The position numbers and the translations under genes were made by a program. Below, one piece after another: positions 20,040 through 28,467 of a stretch of DNA of 64,000 nucleotides. The DNA comes from Campylobacter lari (GTDB lineage Bacteria; Campylobacterota; Campylobacteria; Campylobacterales; Campylobacteraceae). Position 1 is the stretch's first letter. Each line of letters opens with the position of its first letter. The DNA lies in NCBI RefSeq assembly GCF_004357905.1, contig NZ_SMTT01000002.1:124001-188000 (forward strand), written 5' to 3'. Below the pieces are notes generated by a model. It was given only the letters and a program-made list of their open reading frames with translations, made no database searches and was not told where the DNA came from.

Positions 20040-22025
20040 ATGCATACAAAAAACTCACTACCGGAGCTTACGCTTAGGGGTATAATACTAGGAAGTATTT
20101 TAACGATTATTTTTACCGCCTCAAATGTATATTTGGGGCTCAAAGTTGGTCTTACTTTTTCTACTTCTATTCCTGCTGTTGTGATCGCGATGGCTGTTTT
20201 AAAAATCTTTAAAGACTCTAATATTTTAGAAAATAACATGGTTCAAACTCAAGTTTCAGCTGCAGGTACGCTTTCGGCTGTGATTTTTGTTATACCAGGT
20301 CTTTTTATGTGTGGATATTGGTTTGAATTTCCACTTTGGCTTACTTTTATGCTCTGTCTTTGTGGGGGTGGATTGGGCGTGCTTTTTACTATACCTTTGC
20401 GTAGAGCTATGGTAGTAGAGAGCAAATTAGCTTATCCTGAAGGAAGAGCTGCTGCTGAAATTTTAAAAGTGGCCAATAAAGATCAAGCTGATAAAAAAGG
20501 AAAAGTAGGCTTAAAAGAAATCACACTTGGCGTGGCTTTTGCTTCTGTGATAAGTCTTTTTTCAAGCGGTTTTAAACTACTTTCAAGTGGAAGCAGTTTT
20601 GCATTCATTTGGCAAAAAATGACTTTTGGTTTTTCTATGGGTTATTCAGTGGCACTTTTGGGTGCTGGATACTTAGTAGGTATAGCCGGAGGTGTTGCAT
20701 TGCTTGCGGGTATGGTGCTTGCTTGGATGGTTTTTGTGCCATATTTTTCTGCTAAAGAAAGTTTTGATGTGAGTTTAAGTGCGCTTGATATAGCTAATCA
20801 AATTTGGGCTCAAAAAGTACGCTTAATAGGTACAGGAGCTATTGCTATAGCAGCATTATGGACTTTAATAGAGCTTGCAAAGCCTGTATATGATGGCATG
20901 AAAAATATGCTTAAAAAAACCTCATTAAACCTCTCACAAGATCCTAAAGATATGGATTTATCTTTAAAAGCTATGCTAGGTTTATTTGTACTTATGTGTA
21001 TAGGTTTGTTTATTTCATTTTATGCTTTTGTGGCTGATTCAAATTTAGCAAGTGGTTATCAAATTCTTTTTGCTTTAATGGGAACTTTAGTAGCTATTTT
21101 TATAGGCTTTTTTGTAGCTTCTGCTTGTGGATATATGGCAGGTTTGGTGGGTTCATCATCTTCTCCTATTTCTGGTATAGGACTTATTGGGATTATGATT
21201 TCTTCTTTGATTATTTTACTTTTGGGTTATCAAGTAGATTTATTTAGCGATCCTTTAATGTCTAAATTTGCTATTGCTTTTGCTATATTTACTACTAGTG
21301 TTATTTTGGCAACTGCTGCTATTTCTAATGATAATTTACAAGATTTAAAAACTGGCTATTTAGTGGGTGCAACTCCTTGGAAACAACAAATTTCTTTGAT
21401 TATAGGTTGTGTATTTGGAGCTTTAGCTATTGCTCCTGTTTTAAATTTATTATACCAAGCTTATGGTTTTGTGGGTGCAATGCCAAGAGAAGGAATGGAT
21501 GAGGCAAATGCGCTTGCTGCACCACAAGCAAATTTGATGAGTACTATAGCACAAGGCATTTTTAATGCTAATATCGATTGGAGTTATATTATAGCGGGAG
21601 CTTTTGTGGGCGTTGGTATAATCATCGTCGATCGTTTATTAAGAAAGAAAAATATGTCTTTACCACCTTTAGCCGTGGGTATAGGTATATATTTACCACC
21701 TGCTGTTAATATGCCTTTATTTGTAGGCGGATTATTAGCGTATTTAATCAAAAAGCGTTTGGAGCAAAGATATGCTAAAAATGCTCATAAAAAAGAACTT
21801 ATTCAAGAGCATGAGCAAAAAGGAACCTTATTTGCCTCTGGTTTGATAGTGGGTGAGAGTTTATTTGGAGTATTAATAGCTGGTTTAACTGTGCTTTCTA
21901 TTAGTAGAGGTGGAGCTGAAGATCCACTTGCTATTGCAACTTCATTTAAAGACGATGGGATTATAGGTTTTGTAGTGTTTGTAGCGATCATGCTAATTTT
22001 TGCAAGAAGAGTACTTAAAAAATGA
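20040..22025 (+). CDS. OPT-family oligopeptide transporter
   Basis: This 661-residue inner-membrane protein has about 15 hydrophobic segments. The N-terminal [39 protein letters not shown] and [11 protein letters not shown] motifs are characteristic of the OPT superfamily. It is expected to import oligopeptides or peptide-like siderophores by proton symport. AATGGAGAAGC precedes the ATG. Its stop overlaps the uppP ATG by 4 bp, an arrangement shared with C. jejuni Cj0204-Cj0205. Confidence 0.92.
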   Translation: MHTKNSLPELTLRGIILGSILTIIFTASNVYLGLKVGLTFSTSIPAVVIAMAVLKIFKDSNILENNMVQTQVSAAGTLSAVIFVIPGLFMCGYWFEFPLWLTFMLCLCGGGLGVLFTIPLRRAMVVESKLAYPEGRAAAEILKVANKDQADKKGKVGLKEITLGVAFASVISLFSSGFKLLSSGSSFAFIWQKMTFGFSMGYSVALLGAGYLVGIAGGVALLAGMVLAWMVFVPYFSAKESFDVSLSALDIANQIWAQKVRLIGTGAIAIAALWTLIELAKPVYDGMKNMLKKTSLNLSQDPKDMDLSLKAMLGLFVLMCIGLFISFYAFVADSNLASGYQILFALMGTLVAIFIGFFVASACGYMAGLVGSSSSPISGIGLIGIMISSLIILLLGYQVDLFSDPLMSKFAIAFAIFTTSVILATAAISNDNLQDLKTGYLVGATPWKQQISLIIGCVFGALAIAPVLNLLYQAYGFVGAMPREGMDEANALAAPQANLMSTIAQGIFNANIDWSYIIAGAFVGVGIIIVDRLLRKKNMSLPPLAVGIGIYLPPAVNMPLFVGGLLAYLIKKRLEQRYAKNAHKKELIQEHEQKGTLFASGLIVGESLFGVLIAGLTVLSISRGGAEDPLAIATSFKDDGIIGFVVFVAIMLIFARRVLKK

Positions 22026-22828
22026 ATTTAGATTATTATTATGCTTTGATTTTAGGAATTATCGAGGGTTTGACAGAATTTTTACCTGTTTCATCTACAG
22101 GACATATGATTTTAGGTGCCGAAATTTTGGGTTTAAATATAGATGATTTTTGGAGAAGTTTTTTCATCATCATTCAGCTTGGTTCTATACTAGCGGTGAT
22201 TTTTATTTTCAAAGAAAAACTAACTCAAAAACTTGATATTTGGTTAAAACTTGCTGTGGGCTTTTTGCCTGCAGGTGGGGTTGGTTTTATAGCATATAAG
22301 TTTTTAAAAGAGATATTTAATGGCTATACCGTGGCTACTATGTTAATCATTGGTGGGATTATTTTTATCATTATAGAACTTAAACATAGAAAAAAAGATT
22401 ACACAATCCACTCTTTAGATGAGGTAAGTTATAAACAAGCTTTTTTGATAGGTTTAACTCAAGCTCTTGCTATCATACCAGGTACTTCAAGAAGTGGAGC
22501 AAGTATCATAGGTGGCTTATTGCTTGGGCTTGATCGCAAAGTGGCTTCTGAATTTTCATTTTTACTTGCAATTCCTACCATGATTATAGCAACAGCTTAT
22601 AGCATTTATAAAGAACCACAGGTTCTAAGCAATATGAATAATTTCATTCCTTTAGCCATAGGTTTTATAACAGCTTTTGTAGTGGCTTTTATAGTAATAA
22701 AAATATTTTTAAAATTAATCAGCAAGATAAACTTTATACCTTTTGGAATTTATAGGATAATTTTAGGTTTTGTATTTTTATACCTTTTTATGAGTGGTGC
22801 TTTAGATATATCAAGAACGGGTGTTTGA
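22022..22828 (+). CDS. uppP: Undecaprenyl-diphosphate phosphatase
   Basis: UppP (BacA), 268 residues, recycles the lipid carrier for peptidoglycan and glycans and confers bacitracin resistance. The two family motifs are clear: [17 protein letters not shown] near the start and [11 protein letters not shown] in the middle. The protein has about eight membrane segments. Its ATG overlaps the stop of the OPT transporter. Confidence 0.97.
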   Translation: MNLDYYYALILGIIEGLTEFLPVSSTGHMILGAEILGLNIDDFWRSFFIIIQLGSILAVIFIFKEKLTQKLDIWLKLAVGFLPAGGVGFIAYKFLKEIFNGYTVATMLIIGGIIFIIIELKHRKKDYTIHSLDEVSYKQAFLIGLTQALAIIPGTSRSGASIIGGLLLGLDRKVASEFSFLLAIPTMIIATAYSIYKEPQVLSNMNNFIPLAIGFITAFVVAFIVIKIFLKLISKINFIPFGIYRIILGFVFLYLFMSGALDISRTGV

Positions 22829-22934
22829 AATATAAAAATATCCTTTATTTAAAAAAAGTTTAAGTTTTTCATAGCTAAAATTAGTCTTATATTTTAATTT
22901 AAGCTCACAAGGTTAGTGAGTGTTAAGGGTAGAA

Positions 22935-24746
22935 ATGACAAAAGATATAATTGCATATGCAAATAATGAAACTTTGGTAGATACTCAAAGTTTTAACAAT
23001 GACACAAATTTAACTCCGATTTATTTTGATAACTCTAAAGAAAGTTTAGAAGTTATCCGCCACTCTTGTGCGCATTTAATGGCTCAAGCGATTAAAAGTT
23101 TATATCCAGAGGCTAAATTTTTCGTAGGGCCTGTGATAGAAGATGGGTTTTATTATGATTTTAGAGTTGATAGTAAGATTTCAGAAGAAGACTTAAGCAA
23201 AATCGAAAAGAAAATGAAAGAACTAGCTGAAGCAAAGCTAGACATCACAAAATACGAACTCTCAAAGATTGAGGTTAAAGAAAAATTTGCTAATGATGAT
23301 TTAAAACAAGAAGTTTTACTAAGAATTCCTGACGGAAAAATAAGTATTTATAAGCAAGGCGAATTTGAAGATTTATGCCGTGGACCTCATGTACCAAACA
23401 CTAGATATTTAAGATTTTTCAAGCTTACTCGTGTAGCGGGAGCGTATTTGGGTGGTGATGAAAAAAGAGAAATGCTCACAAGAATTTATGGTACTGCTTT
23501 TGCAGATAAAGAAAGTTTAAATGAATACTTAAAAATCATTGAAGAAGCTAAAAAAAGAGATCATAGAAAACTTGGTAATGAAATGAAGCTTTTTGCCTTT
23601 GATGATGAAATAGGCGGTGGGCTTCCTATATGGCTTAGCAATGGTGCAAAATTAAGAAGTAAATTAGAGCATTTGCTATATAAAGCACATAGATTAAGAG
23701 GCTATGAGCCTGTGCGTGGGCCTGAGCTTTTAAAAGCTGATGCATGGAAAATTAGTGGGCATTATGCAAACTATAAAGAAAATATGTATTTTACGCAAAT
23801 TGATGAGCAAGAATATGGCATTAAGCCGATGAATTGTGTAGGACATATTAAAATTTATCAAAGTGATGTTAGAAGCTATCGTGATTTACCTTTGAAATTT
23901 TTTGAATATGGCGTGGTACACCGCCATGAAAAAAGTGGAGTTTTGCACGGGCTTTTTAGGGTAAGAGAATTCACTCAAGATGATGCGCATATTTTTTGTA
24001 TGCCAAGTCAGATAAAAGAACAAGTTTTAGAAATTTTAAGTTTTGTTGATACTTTGATGAAGGCTTTTGAGTTTGATTATGAAATGGAAATTTCAACGCG
24101 CCCAGCAAAAGCAATAGGCGATGATGAAATTTGGGATATAGCTACAAAGGCTTTAAAAGAAGCTTTAGATGAGCAAGGTTTAAAATATGGCATTGATGAG
24201 GGTGGTGGAGCTTTCTATGGTCCAAAAATCGATATTAAAATCACTGATGCGCTAAAAAGAAAATGGCAGTGTGGAACTATACAAGTAGATTTTAACTTAC
24301 CAAGCCGTTTTAAACTCGAATACACAGACGCAGATAATGAGAAAAAACAACCTGTAATGCTTCACCGTGCTATTTTGGGTTCTTTTGAAAGATTTATAGG
24401 AATTTTAGTAGAGCATTGTGCGGGTGAGTTGCCATTTTTCATAGCGCCAACTCAAGTAGCTATAGTACCTATTTCGCAAAATCATCATGATTATGCAAAA
24501 GAAATAGCAAGAAAACTTTTAGAACTTGGCATTGATAGTGAAGTGTATAATAAAAATGAAAGCTTAAATAAAAAAATCCGCACAGCCGAAAAAGCACATG
24601 TGCCTATGATACTTGTTTTAGGCGATGAAGAAGTAGCAAACAAAAGTGTGGCTTTAAGAGATAGAAGAGCAAAAGAACAAAAAACAATGACTTTAGATGA
24701 ATTTATAACCCTAACAAAGGAGAAATTAAGTGAGGTACGCTTTTGA
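22935..24746 (+). CDS. thrS: Threonyl-tRNA synthetase
   Basis: The product has 603 residues from the ATG at 22935, which follows TAAGGG; the longer frame from the GTG at 22920 is less likely. Domains in order are a short TGS-like N-terminus, the editing domain ([19 protein letters not shown]), the class II core ([41 protein letters not shown]) and an anticodon-binding domain. It is followed by infC with overlapping stop and start. Upstream, a small CTCAC/GTGAG hairpin (22904-22920) overlaps the leader; whether it regulates thrS is unknown. Confidence 0.97.
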   Translation: MTKDIIAYANNETLVDTQSFNNDTNLTPIYFDNSKESLEVIRHSCAHLMAQAIKSLYPEAKFFVGPVIEDGFYYDFRVDSKISEEDLSKIEKKMKELAEAKLDITKYELSKIEVKEKFANDDLKQEVLLRIPDGKISIYKQGEFEDLCRGPHVPNTRYLRFFKLTRVAGAYLGGDEKREMLTRIYGTAFADKESLNEYLKIIEEAKKRDHRKLGNEMKLFAFDDEIGGGLPIWLSNGAKLRSKLEHLLYKAHRLRGYEPVRGPELLKADAWKISGHYANYKENMYFTQIDEQEYGIKPMNCVGHIKIYQSDVRSYRDLPLKFFEYGVVHRHEKSGVLHGLFRVREFTQDDAHIFCMPSQIKEQVLEILSFVDTLMKAFEFDYEMEISTRPAKAIGDDEIWDIATKALKEALDEQGLKYGIDEGGGAFYGPKIDIKITDALKRKWQCGTIQVDFNLPSRFKLEYTDADNEKKQPVMLHRAILGSFERFIGILVEHCAGELPFFIAPTQVAIVPISQNHHDYAKEIARKLLELGIDSEVYNKNESLNKKIRTAEKAHVPMILVLGDEEVANKSVALRDRRAKEQKTMTLDEFITLTKEKLSEVRF

Positions 24747-25264
24747 GTAAAGAAAAAGAAGTATTGCTAAATGAAGAAATTCAAGCAGATGAGATCAGAT
24801 GTATAGGTGATGATGGCAAGGTTTATGGCATTATTAGTAGTGATGAAGCACTAGATATAGCAAATAGACTAGGGCTTGATTTGGTGATGATAGCCCCTGA
24901 AGCCAAACCACCTGTATGTAAGATAATGGATTATGGAAAATTCCGTTATCAACAAGAAAATAAACAAAAAGAAGCAAAGAAAAAACAAAAAGTTATTGAT
25001 ATAAAAGAAATCAAACTTTCTGTGAAAATCGCTCAAAATGACATTAATTATAAAGTCAAACATGCAAGCGAGTTTTTAGAGCAAGGCAAGCATGTGAAAT
25101 TTAGAGTGTTTTTAAAAGGTCGTGAGATGGGCTCTCCTGAAGCAGGGGTAGCTTTGCTTGAAAAAATTTGGCAAATGGTTGAAGATATAGCAGATAGAGA
25201 CAAAGAGCCTTTACTCGAAGGACGCTATGTAAATATGCTAGTAACTCCTAAAAAGAAAAAATAA
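24743..25264 (+). CDS. infC: Translation initiation factor IF-3
   Basis: The 173-residue IF-3 keeps ribosomal subunits apart and proofreads start codons. [17 protein letters not shown] and ...GIISSDEAL are the N-terminal domain; [22 protein letters not shown] and the C-terminal VTPKKKK complete it. Initiation is at TTG (24743), whose last bases overlap the thrS stop (TTGA). A non-AUG start is notable because E. coli infC uses AUU for autorepression by IF-3. A hairpin terminator follows directly. Confidence 0.97.
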   Translation: MSKEKEVLLNEEIQADEIRCIGDDGKVYGIISSDEALDIANRLGLDLVMIAPEAKPPVCKIMDYGKFRYQQENKQKEAKKKQKVIDIKEIKLSVKIAQNDINYKVKHASEFLEQGKHVKFRVFLKGREMGSPEAGVALLEKIWQMVEDIADRDKEPLLEGRYVNMLVTPKKKK

Positions 25265-25266
25265 TC

Positions 25267-25287
25267 ACAAGCCTTTTTAAGGCTTGT
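25267..25287 (+). terminator. Terminator of thrS-infC
   Basis: A 9-bp perfect stem (ACAAGCCTT / AAGGCTTGT) with a TTT loop lies 2 bp after the infC stop, followed by ATTTT. The hairpin ends 11 bp before the next gene, whose ribosome site is therefore weak. Confidence 0.7.
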
Positions 25288-25298
25288 ATTTTAAACTT

Positions 25299-26390
25299 AT
25301 GCTAGAAGAAAATCCGCAATTTTTAAAAGAACAAATCATAACTTATCTTGGTAATAAAAGATCTTTGCTCGAGTTTTTAAATCAAGGCTTTAAATTCGCA
25401 CAAAATGAGCTTAAAAAAGACAAATTTAGTTTTTGTGATGTATTTAGTGGCTCTGGGGTAGTTTCGCGTTTTGTGAAGCCTTATGCGAGTTTTATCATGG
25501 CAAATGATTTGGAAGATTATTCTAAAATCATCAATGAGTGTTATTTAAGCAATCAAAACGCGAAATTTTTACAAGAATTACAAAAACATTATGCTTTTTT
25601 AACTTCTGATTTAAAACTCAAAAAAGGCTTTATAAGCAAGCTTTATGCGCCAAATGATGATGAGTATATCCAAAAGAATGAAAGAGTTTTCTACACACTT
25701 AAAAACGCTATGTATTTAGACTCTATGCGAGAAAAAATTTCAAGCCTGCCAAAAGAAATTCAAAAATACTTCATCGCACCGCTTATCTATGAAGCAAGTG
25801 TACATGCAAATACAAGCGGGGTTTTTAAAGGCTTTTATAAAGATAAAAATGGAGTGGGAAAATTTGGAGGAAATGGAGCAAATGCGCTTAGTCGTATAAA
25901 GGGTGATATAGCTTTAAAAATGCCTATTTTTTCAAATTTTACTTGTGAGTATGAGGTTTTTCAAAAAGACGCAAATATTTTAGCTAAGGAGCTTGATAGC
26001 TTTGATGTGGCGTATTTAGACCCACCTTATAATCAACACCCTTATGGATCAAATTATTTTATGTTAAATTTAATCGCTAATTATAAAAAGCCAAATGAAA
26101 TTTCAAAGGTTTCTGGCATACCAAAAGACTGGAACCGCAGTGCTTTTAACAAAGAAAAAAAAGCCGAAGATGCTTTGTTTGATTTGATAAATGATTTAAA
26201 AGCTAAGATTGTATTACTTTCTTATAATTGTGAGGGTTTTGTAAAAAAAGAAAATTTCACAAAAAGACTTCAAAGTCTTGGAGAATGTTTTGTGCTTGAG
26301 CAAAAGTATAATGCCTTTAGAGCTAGTAGAAACCTTTCTAAACGCTCTATGCATATACAAGAACAACTCTATGTATTAAAAAAACGCTAA
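25299..26390 (+). CDS. DNA adenine methyltransferase (D12 class)
   Basis: This 363-residue N6-adenine methyltransferase has ITYLGNKRSLLEF (motif X), CDVFSGSGVVSRF (motif I, SAM binding) and AYLDPPYNQHPYGSNYF (catalytic DPPY, motif IV), the alpha/Dam-type order. No restriction endonuclease gene is adjacent, so it looks like an orphan methylase with a regulatory or epigenetic role. I chose the ATG at 25299, because the longer frame starts with TTG inside the terminator hairpin. A homologue follows infC in C. jejuni (Cj0208). It overlaps the convergent WYL gene by 4 bp. Confidence 0.88.
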   Translation: MLEENPQFLKEQIITYLGNKRSLLEFLNQGFKFAQNELKKDKFSFCDVFSGSGVVSRFVKPYASFIMANDLEDYSKIINECYLSNQNAKFLQELQKHYAFLTSDLKLKKGFISKLYAPNDDEYIQKNERVFYTLKNAMYLDSMREKISSLPKEIQKYFIAPLIYEASVHANTSGVFKGFYKDKNGVGKFGGNGANALSRIKGDIALKMPIFSNFTCEYEVFQKDANILAKELDSFDVAYLDPPYNQHPYGSNYFMLNLIANYKKPNEISKVSGIPKDWNRSAFNKEKKAEDALFDLINDLKAKIVLLSYNCEGFVKKENFTKRLQSLGECFVLEQKYNAFRASRNLSKRSMHIQEQLYVLKKR

Positions 26391-27253
26391 TCTTGCATGT
26401 ATGTATTTAACTGCTCAAAAAGCTTTTCTTTTAAAGCAATAGGCTTGTTTATTTTAATATATGGTATCCAATATCTTATTAAATTTAAAAGCTCATCATC
26501 ATAGGTATAAAATGCCTTGATGTAAATAAAATTCTCATCCTCATCTATAAATTCGTATTTAGTAAGGGCATTTTTTCTTAAGAAATATTCTTTGGCTTTT
26601 TTATCAAGCTTTAAAATAGCTTCTTTGTTTTCTTTACTAATCCAGTTGCTTTGATCTTTTTGAATTTGTTTTAAAAACTCTTCTTTTGGGGTAAAAATTT
26701 CTTTTTTTTCTACTTTTAGTTGTGTGATTTTAGAAAAAGTAAAGGTTTTTAAAGTATCGTTTTCATCCGCTAAAAGATACCATATGTGATCAATATTGAT
26801 GAGTTTGTATGGATTGGCTTTTCTGCATTTTTCTTTGTAGTGAAAACTAATGGGGTATTTTGCTATGATAGCTGCACTTAGTTCCTCAAAAACTTCTCTA
26901 TCAAGTGTTTCATAGCTTTTGGTTTTGACTAAAAAGGCTTTATTGATTTTTTCATTAAGCAAGTCGTTTAAAAACTCTTTATCTAAACTAGGATAAAGCC
27001 TACCTATACCGCTTAAAATAGCAAAATTTTGTATATCTTTAAAGCTTAATTTTCCTAAAACATAGCCTTCTAAAAAATACTTTCCATTTTCTTTTTTTAT
27101 AGGGATAAAAGCAAGGCGTTCATGCAAGTCTCTTTGTATGGTGCGAATGCTGACATTAAATTCTTGCGCAAGCTCTTTTAAGCTAAAACGCTCTCCATTG
27201 TTTAAACACTGCAGTATAGAAACTAAACGCGTAGAAAGCTTGTCTTTTTCCAT
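26387..27253 (-). CDS. WYL-domain transcriptional regulator
   Basis: The protein has 288 residues. The N-terminal helix-turn-helix (about residues 8-45) contains FSLKELAQEFNVSIRTIQRDL, and the WYL domain (about 115-180) has the signature HIWYLLADEN followed by TFTFSKITQL. WYL regulators are thought to sense ligands such as nucleic acids and often accompany defence or DNA-damage systems, but here no target is evident. I chose the ATG at 27253 (AAGG 6 bp upstream) over a TTG two codons earlier. It borders the accessory island. Confidence 0.85.
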   Translation of the reverse strand: MEKDKLSTRLVSILQCLNNGERFSLKELAQEFNVSIRTIQRDLHERLAFIPIKKENGKYFLEGYVLGKLSFKDIQNFAILSGIGRLYPSLDKEFLNDLLNEKINKAFLVKTKSYETLDREVFEELSAAIIAKYPISFHYKEKCRKANPYKLINIDHIWYLLADENDTLKTFTFSKITQLKVEKKEIFTPKEEFLKQIQKDQSNWISKENKEAILKLDKKAKEYFLRKNALTKYEFIDEDENFIYIKAFYTYDDELLNLIRYWIPYIKINKPIALKEKLFEQLNTYMQD

Positions 27254-27483
27254 ATACAACCTTTTTTTGTTTATTTTAGCAAATCTTTGATGTTTTGTTT
27301 GATTGTTTTTGGATCATTTTCGTAGGTAGTTAAAATACAATAAAATCTTTTGATATAATTTATTAAACATAAAATAGTTTTATTTGAGAATATAAAAATT
27401 AATTAATAAAAATTTATTTTTTATTTTATTAAATTCCAATAGATATAAGTATCAAAGAATAAAAACAAATTTATGGTCAGTAA

Positions 27484-27511
27484 ATATAATGATACAATTG
27501 TATCATTATAT
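27484..27511. other. 28-bp perfect palindrome downstream of the peptide genes
   Basis: The sequence is self-complementary over 28 bp, centred on AATT at 27496-27499. It begins 1 bp beyond the stop of precursor peptide B. On the minus strand it would form a 12-bp stem with a 4-nt AAUU loop, so it may end the peptide transcript, though no U tract follows. It could alternatively be an operator for the WYL regulator or another dimeric protein. Confidence 0.55.
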
Positions 27512-27512
27512 A

Positions 27513-27620
27513 TTAGCATTTTCTTATATTCGATCCGCATGCAATATCGCCTGTGCAAATGGTATCGCCTTGAATTTTTATTTGTGACTCTAACTGAGCA
27601 ATACTTTCATCTACCTGCAT
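27513..27620 (-). CDS. Putative RiPP precursor peptide B (35 aa)
   Basis: The minus-strand ATG at 27620 follows AGGAG, whose AGG begins within the stop codon of peptide A. The peptide has a leader-like N-terminus (MQVDESIAQLESQIKIQGD) and a Cys-containing C-terminus. Residues 1-31 are identical to peptide A; the tail then differs, ending IRKC. Cysteines are at 22, 28 and 35 (C-x5-C-x6-C). It lies downstream of a radical SAM/SPASM enzyme on the same strand, the usual context of thioether- or other carbon-crosslinked RiPPs. No precursor family is recognised. The product class is unknown. Confidence 0.7.
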   Translation of the reverse strand: MQVDESIAQLESQIKIQGDTICTGDIACGSNIRKC

Positions 27621-27630
27621 TTTTTCTCCT
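27528..27630 (-). repeat. 103-bp tandem repeat, copy B
   Basis: It is identical over all 103 bases to 27647-27749, with a 16-bp spacer between copies. The repeat runs from the ribosome site of each precursor peptide gene through codon 31, so only the C-terminal tails lie outside it. Perfect identity implies recent duplication or ongoing gene conversion. Confidence 0.95.
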
Positions 27631-27739
27631 ATCCACAGTATGTCCAATTCGATCCGCATGCAATATCGCCTGTGCAAATGGTATCGCCTTGAATTTTTAT
27701 TTGTGACTCTAACTGAGCAATACTTTCATCTACCTGCAT
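27629..27739 (-). CDS. Putative RiPP precursor peptide A (36 aa)
   Basis: The minus-strand ATG at 27739 is preceded by TTAAGGAG, in the 17-bp gap after the 236-residue protein gene. The leader-like half is acidic and amphipathic (MQVDESIAQLESQIKIQGD). The C-terminal half reads TICTGDIACGSN and then the tail WTYCG. Cysteines are at 22, 28 and 35. The stop TAG shares bases with the AGGAG of peptide B, so the two are probably translationally coupled. I infer that it is a substrate of the radical SAM enzyme encoded at 28424-29788; there is no direct proof. It is too short for most gene callers. Confidence 0.75.
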   Translation of the reverse strand: MQVDESIAQLESQIKIQGDTICTGDIACGSNWTYCG

Positions 27740-27749
27740 TTTTTCTCCT
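27647..27749 (-). repeat. 103-bp tandem repeat, copy A
   Basis: This is the second perfect copy of the repeat described at 27528-27630; the period is 119 bp. Confidence 0.95.
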
Positions 27750-27756
27750 TAAGACA

Positions 27757-28467
27757 TCATAATATTGTAACATGTCCACTATTAGATTTTATTGAAATTT
27801 GACCATTATCAGAATCGTTTCCACTTGATTTCTTACCATTAATAGAGCCAATAAAGTCATTTTTATCTATAACTATAGATGCCTTGTGGCTTTTTATATC
27901 CCATTTTTTTACTTTATTGCTTGAAAATAACTTTAGAGTACCATTATTAGCTTTTAGATCAAGATTTTGTATATCGGATGTATTTTGAAAAATTAGCGTA
28001 TTGCCTTTAATTTTGCAATTGTTAATAGCGTTAGATAGCGTAATGTTTCCGGTATTTATTTTAATCCCTAAAGTATCTACTATATCATATATAAATATCA
28101 CACCATCGTTCAGTTTTATGTTTAGTTGTTTTATAGGGGTGTATATGAAACATTCTGCTTTATTTGATTGGAGTTCTAAGGTGCATTGGTTTGTAAGGTA
28201 GATTTTTGCAGAACCCTCGTAAGATGTGTTTTTTATAAGTTCTTTTGAAAAAAAGCAAAAAATATCATGTATATTTTTAAATTTTTTATGATTTCTTGGT
28301 GTTGTAATATTTAAAAAATCATCGCCATTTTCTATTATTACATCCTCTTGTATGGAGTCAAATTCTACATAATTTTCTTGACAGTTTGAACTTAGTATTT
28401 CTATATTCATATTTAGTTTAAAATTAATATTTAATGTTGTCTTGTTTAAAATAATTTTTTTTCTCAT
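27757..28467 (-). CDS. Uncharacterised beta-solenoid-like protein in RiPP cassette
   Basis: The protein has 236 residues, no signal peptide and no membrane segment. From about residue 95 it consists of short repeating strands of the type x-hydrophobic-x-hydrophobic-N/K-x-x-x-G (LNIKLNDGVIFIYD, GIKINTGNITLSNA, LDLKANNGTLKLFSS), ending in a Gly/Ser/Asn-rich stretch. This resembles DUF4097-type right-handed beta-helix or putative adhesin folds, but I do not recognise the family. It overlaps the end of the radical SAM gene by 44 bp and precedes the peptides by 17 bp, so it is part of the cassette. Scaffold, immunity or second-modification roles are all possible. Confidence 0.7.
   Translation of the reverse strand: MRKKIILNKTTLNINFKLNMNIEILSSNCQENYVEFDSIQEDVIIENGDDFLNITTPRNHKKFKNIHDIFCFFSKELIKNTSYEGSAKIYLTNQCTLELQSNKAECFIYTPIKQLNIKLNDGVIFIYDIVDTLGIKINTGNITLSNAINNCKIKGNTLIFQNTSDIQNLDLKANNGTLKLFSSNKVKKWDIKSHKASIVIDKNDFIGSINGKKSSGNDSDNGQISIKSNSGHVTIL

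Noticed and set aside
22904-22920. Thr-responsive riboswitch or T-box before thrS
   Set aside because: Only a 5-bp CTCAC/GTGAG stem is present, the leader is short, and no T-box signature is seen.
27354-27359. Perfect plus-strand TATAAT pointing toward the peptide genes
   Set aside because: It could drive an antisense RNA, but a lone TATAAT in such AT-rich DNA is expected by chance and no plus-strand gene follows.
27473-27706. 77-codon plus-strand ORF over the tandem repeat
   Set aside because: It is antisense to both precursor peptides, its repeated sequence mirrors theirs, and it has no good ribosome site. The minus-strand ORFs have strong ones.
27528-27749. CRISPR array
   Set aside because: There are only two long repeats, which encode peptides, with one 16-bp spacer and no cas genes. 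No other array-like pattern was seen in the window.
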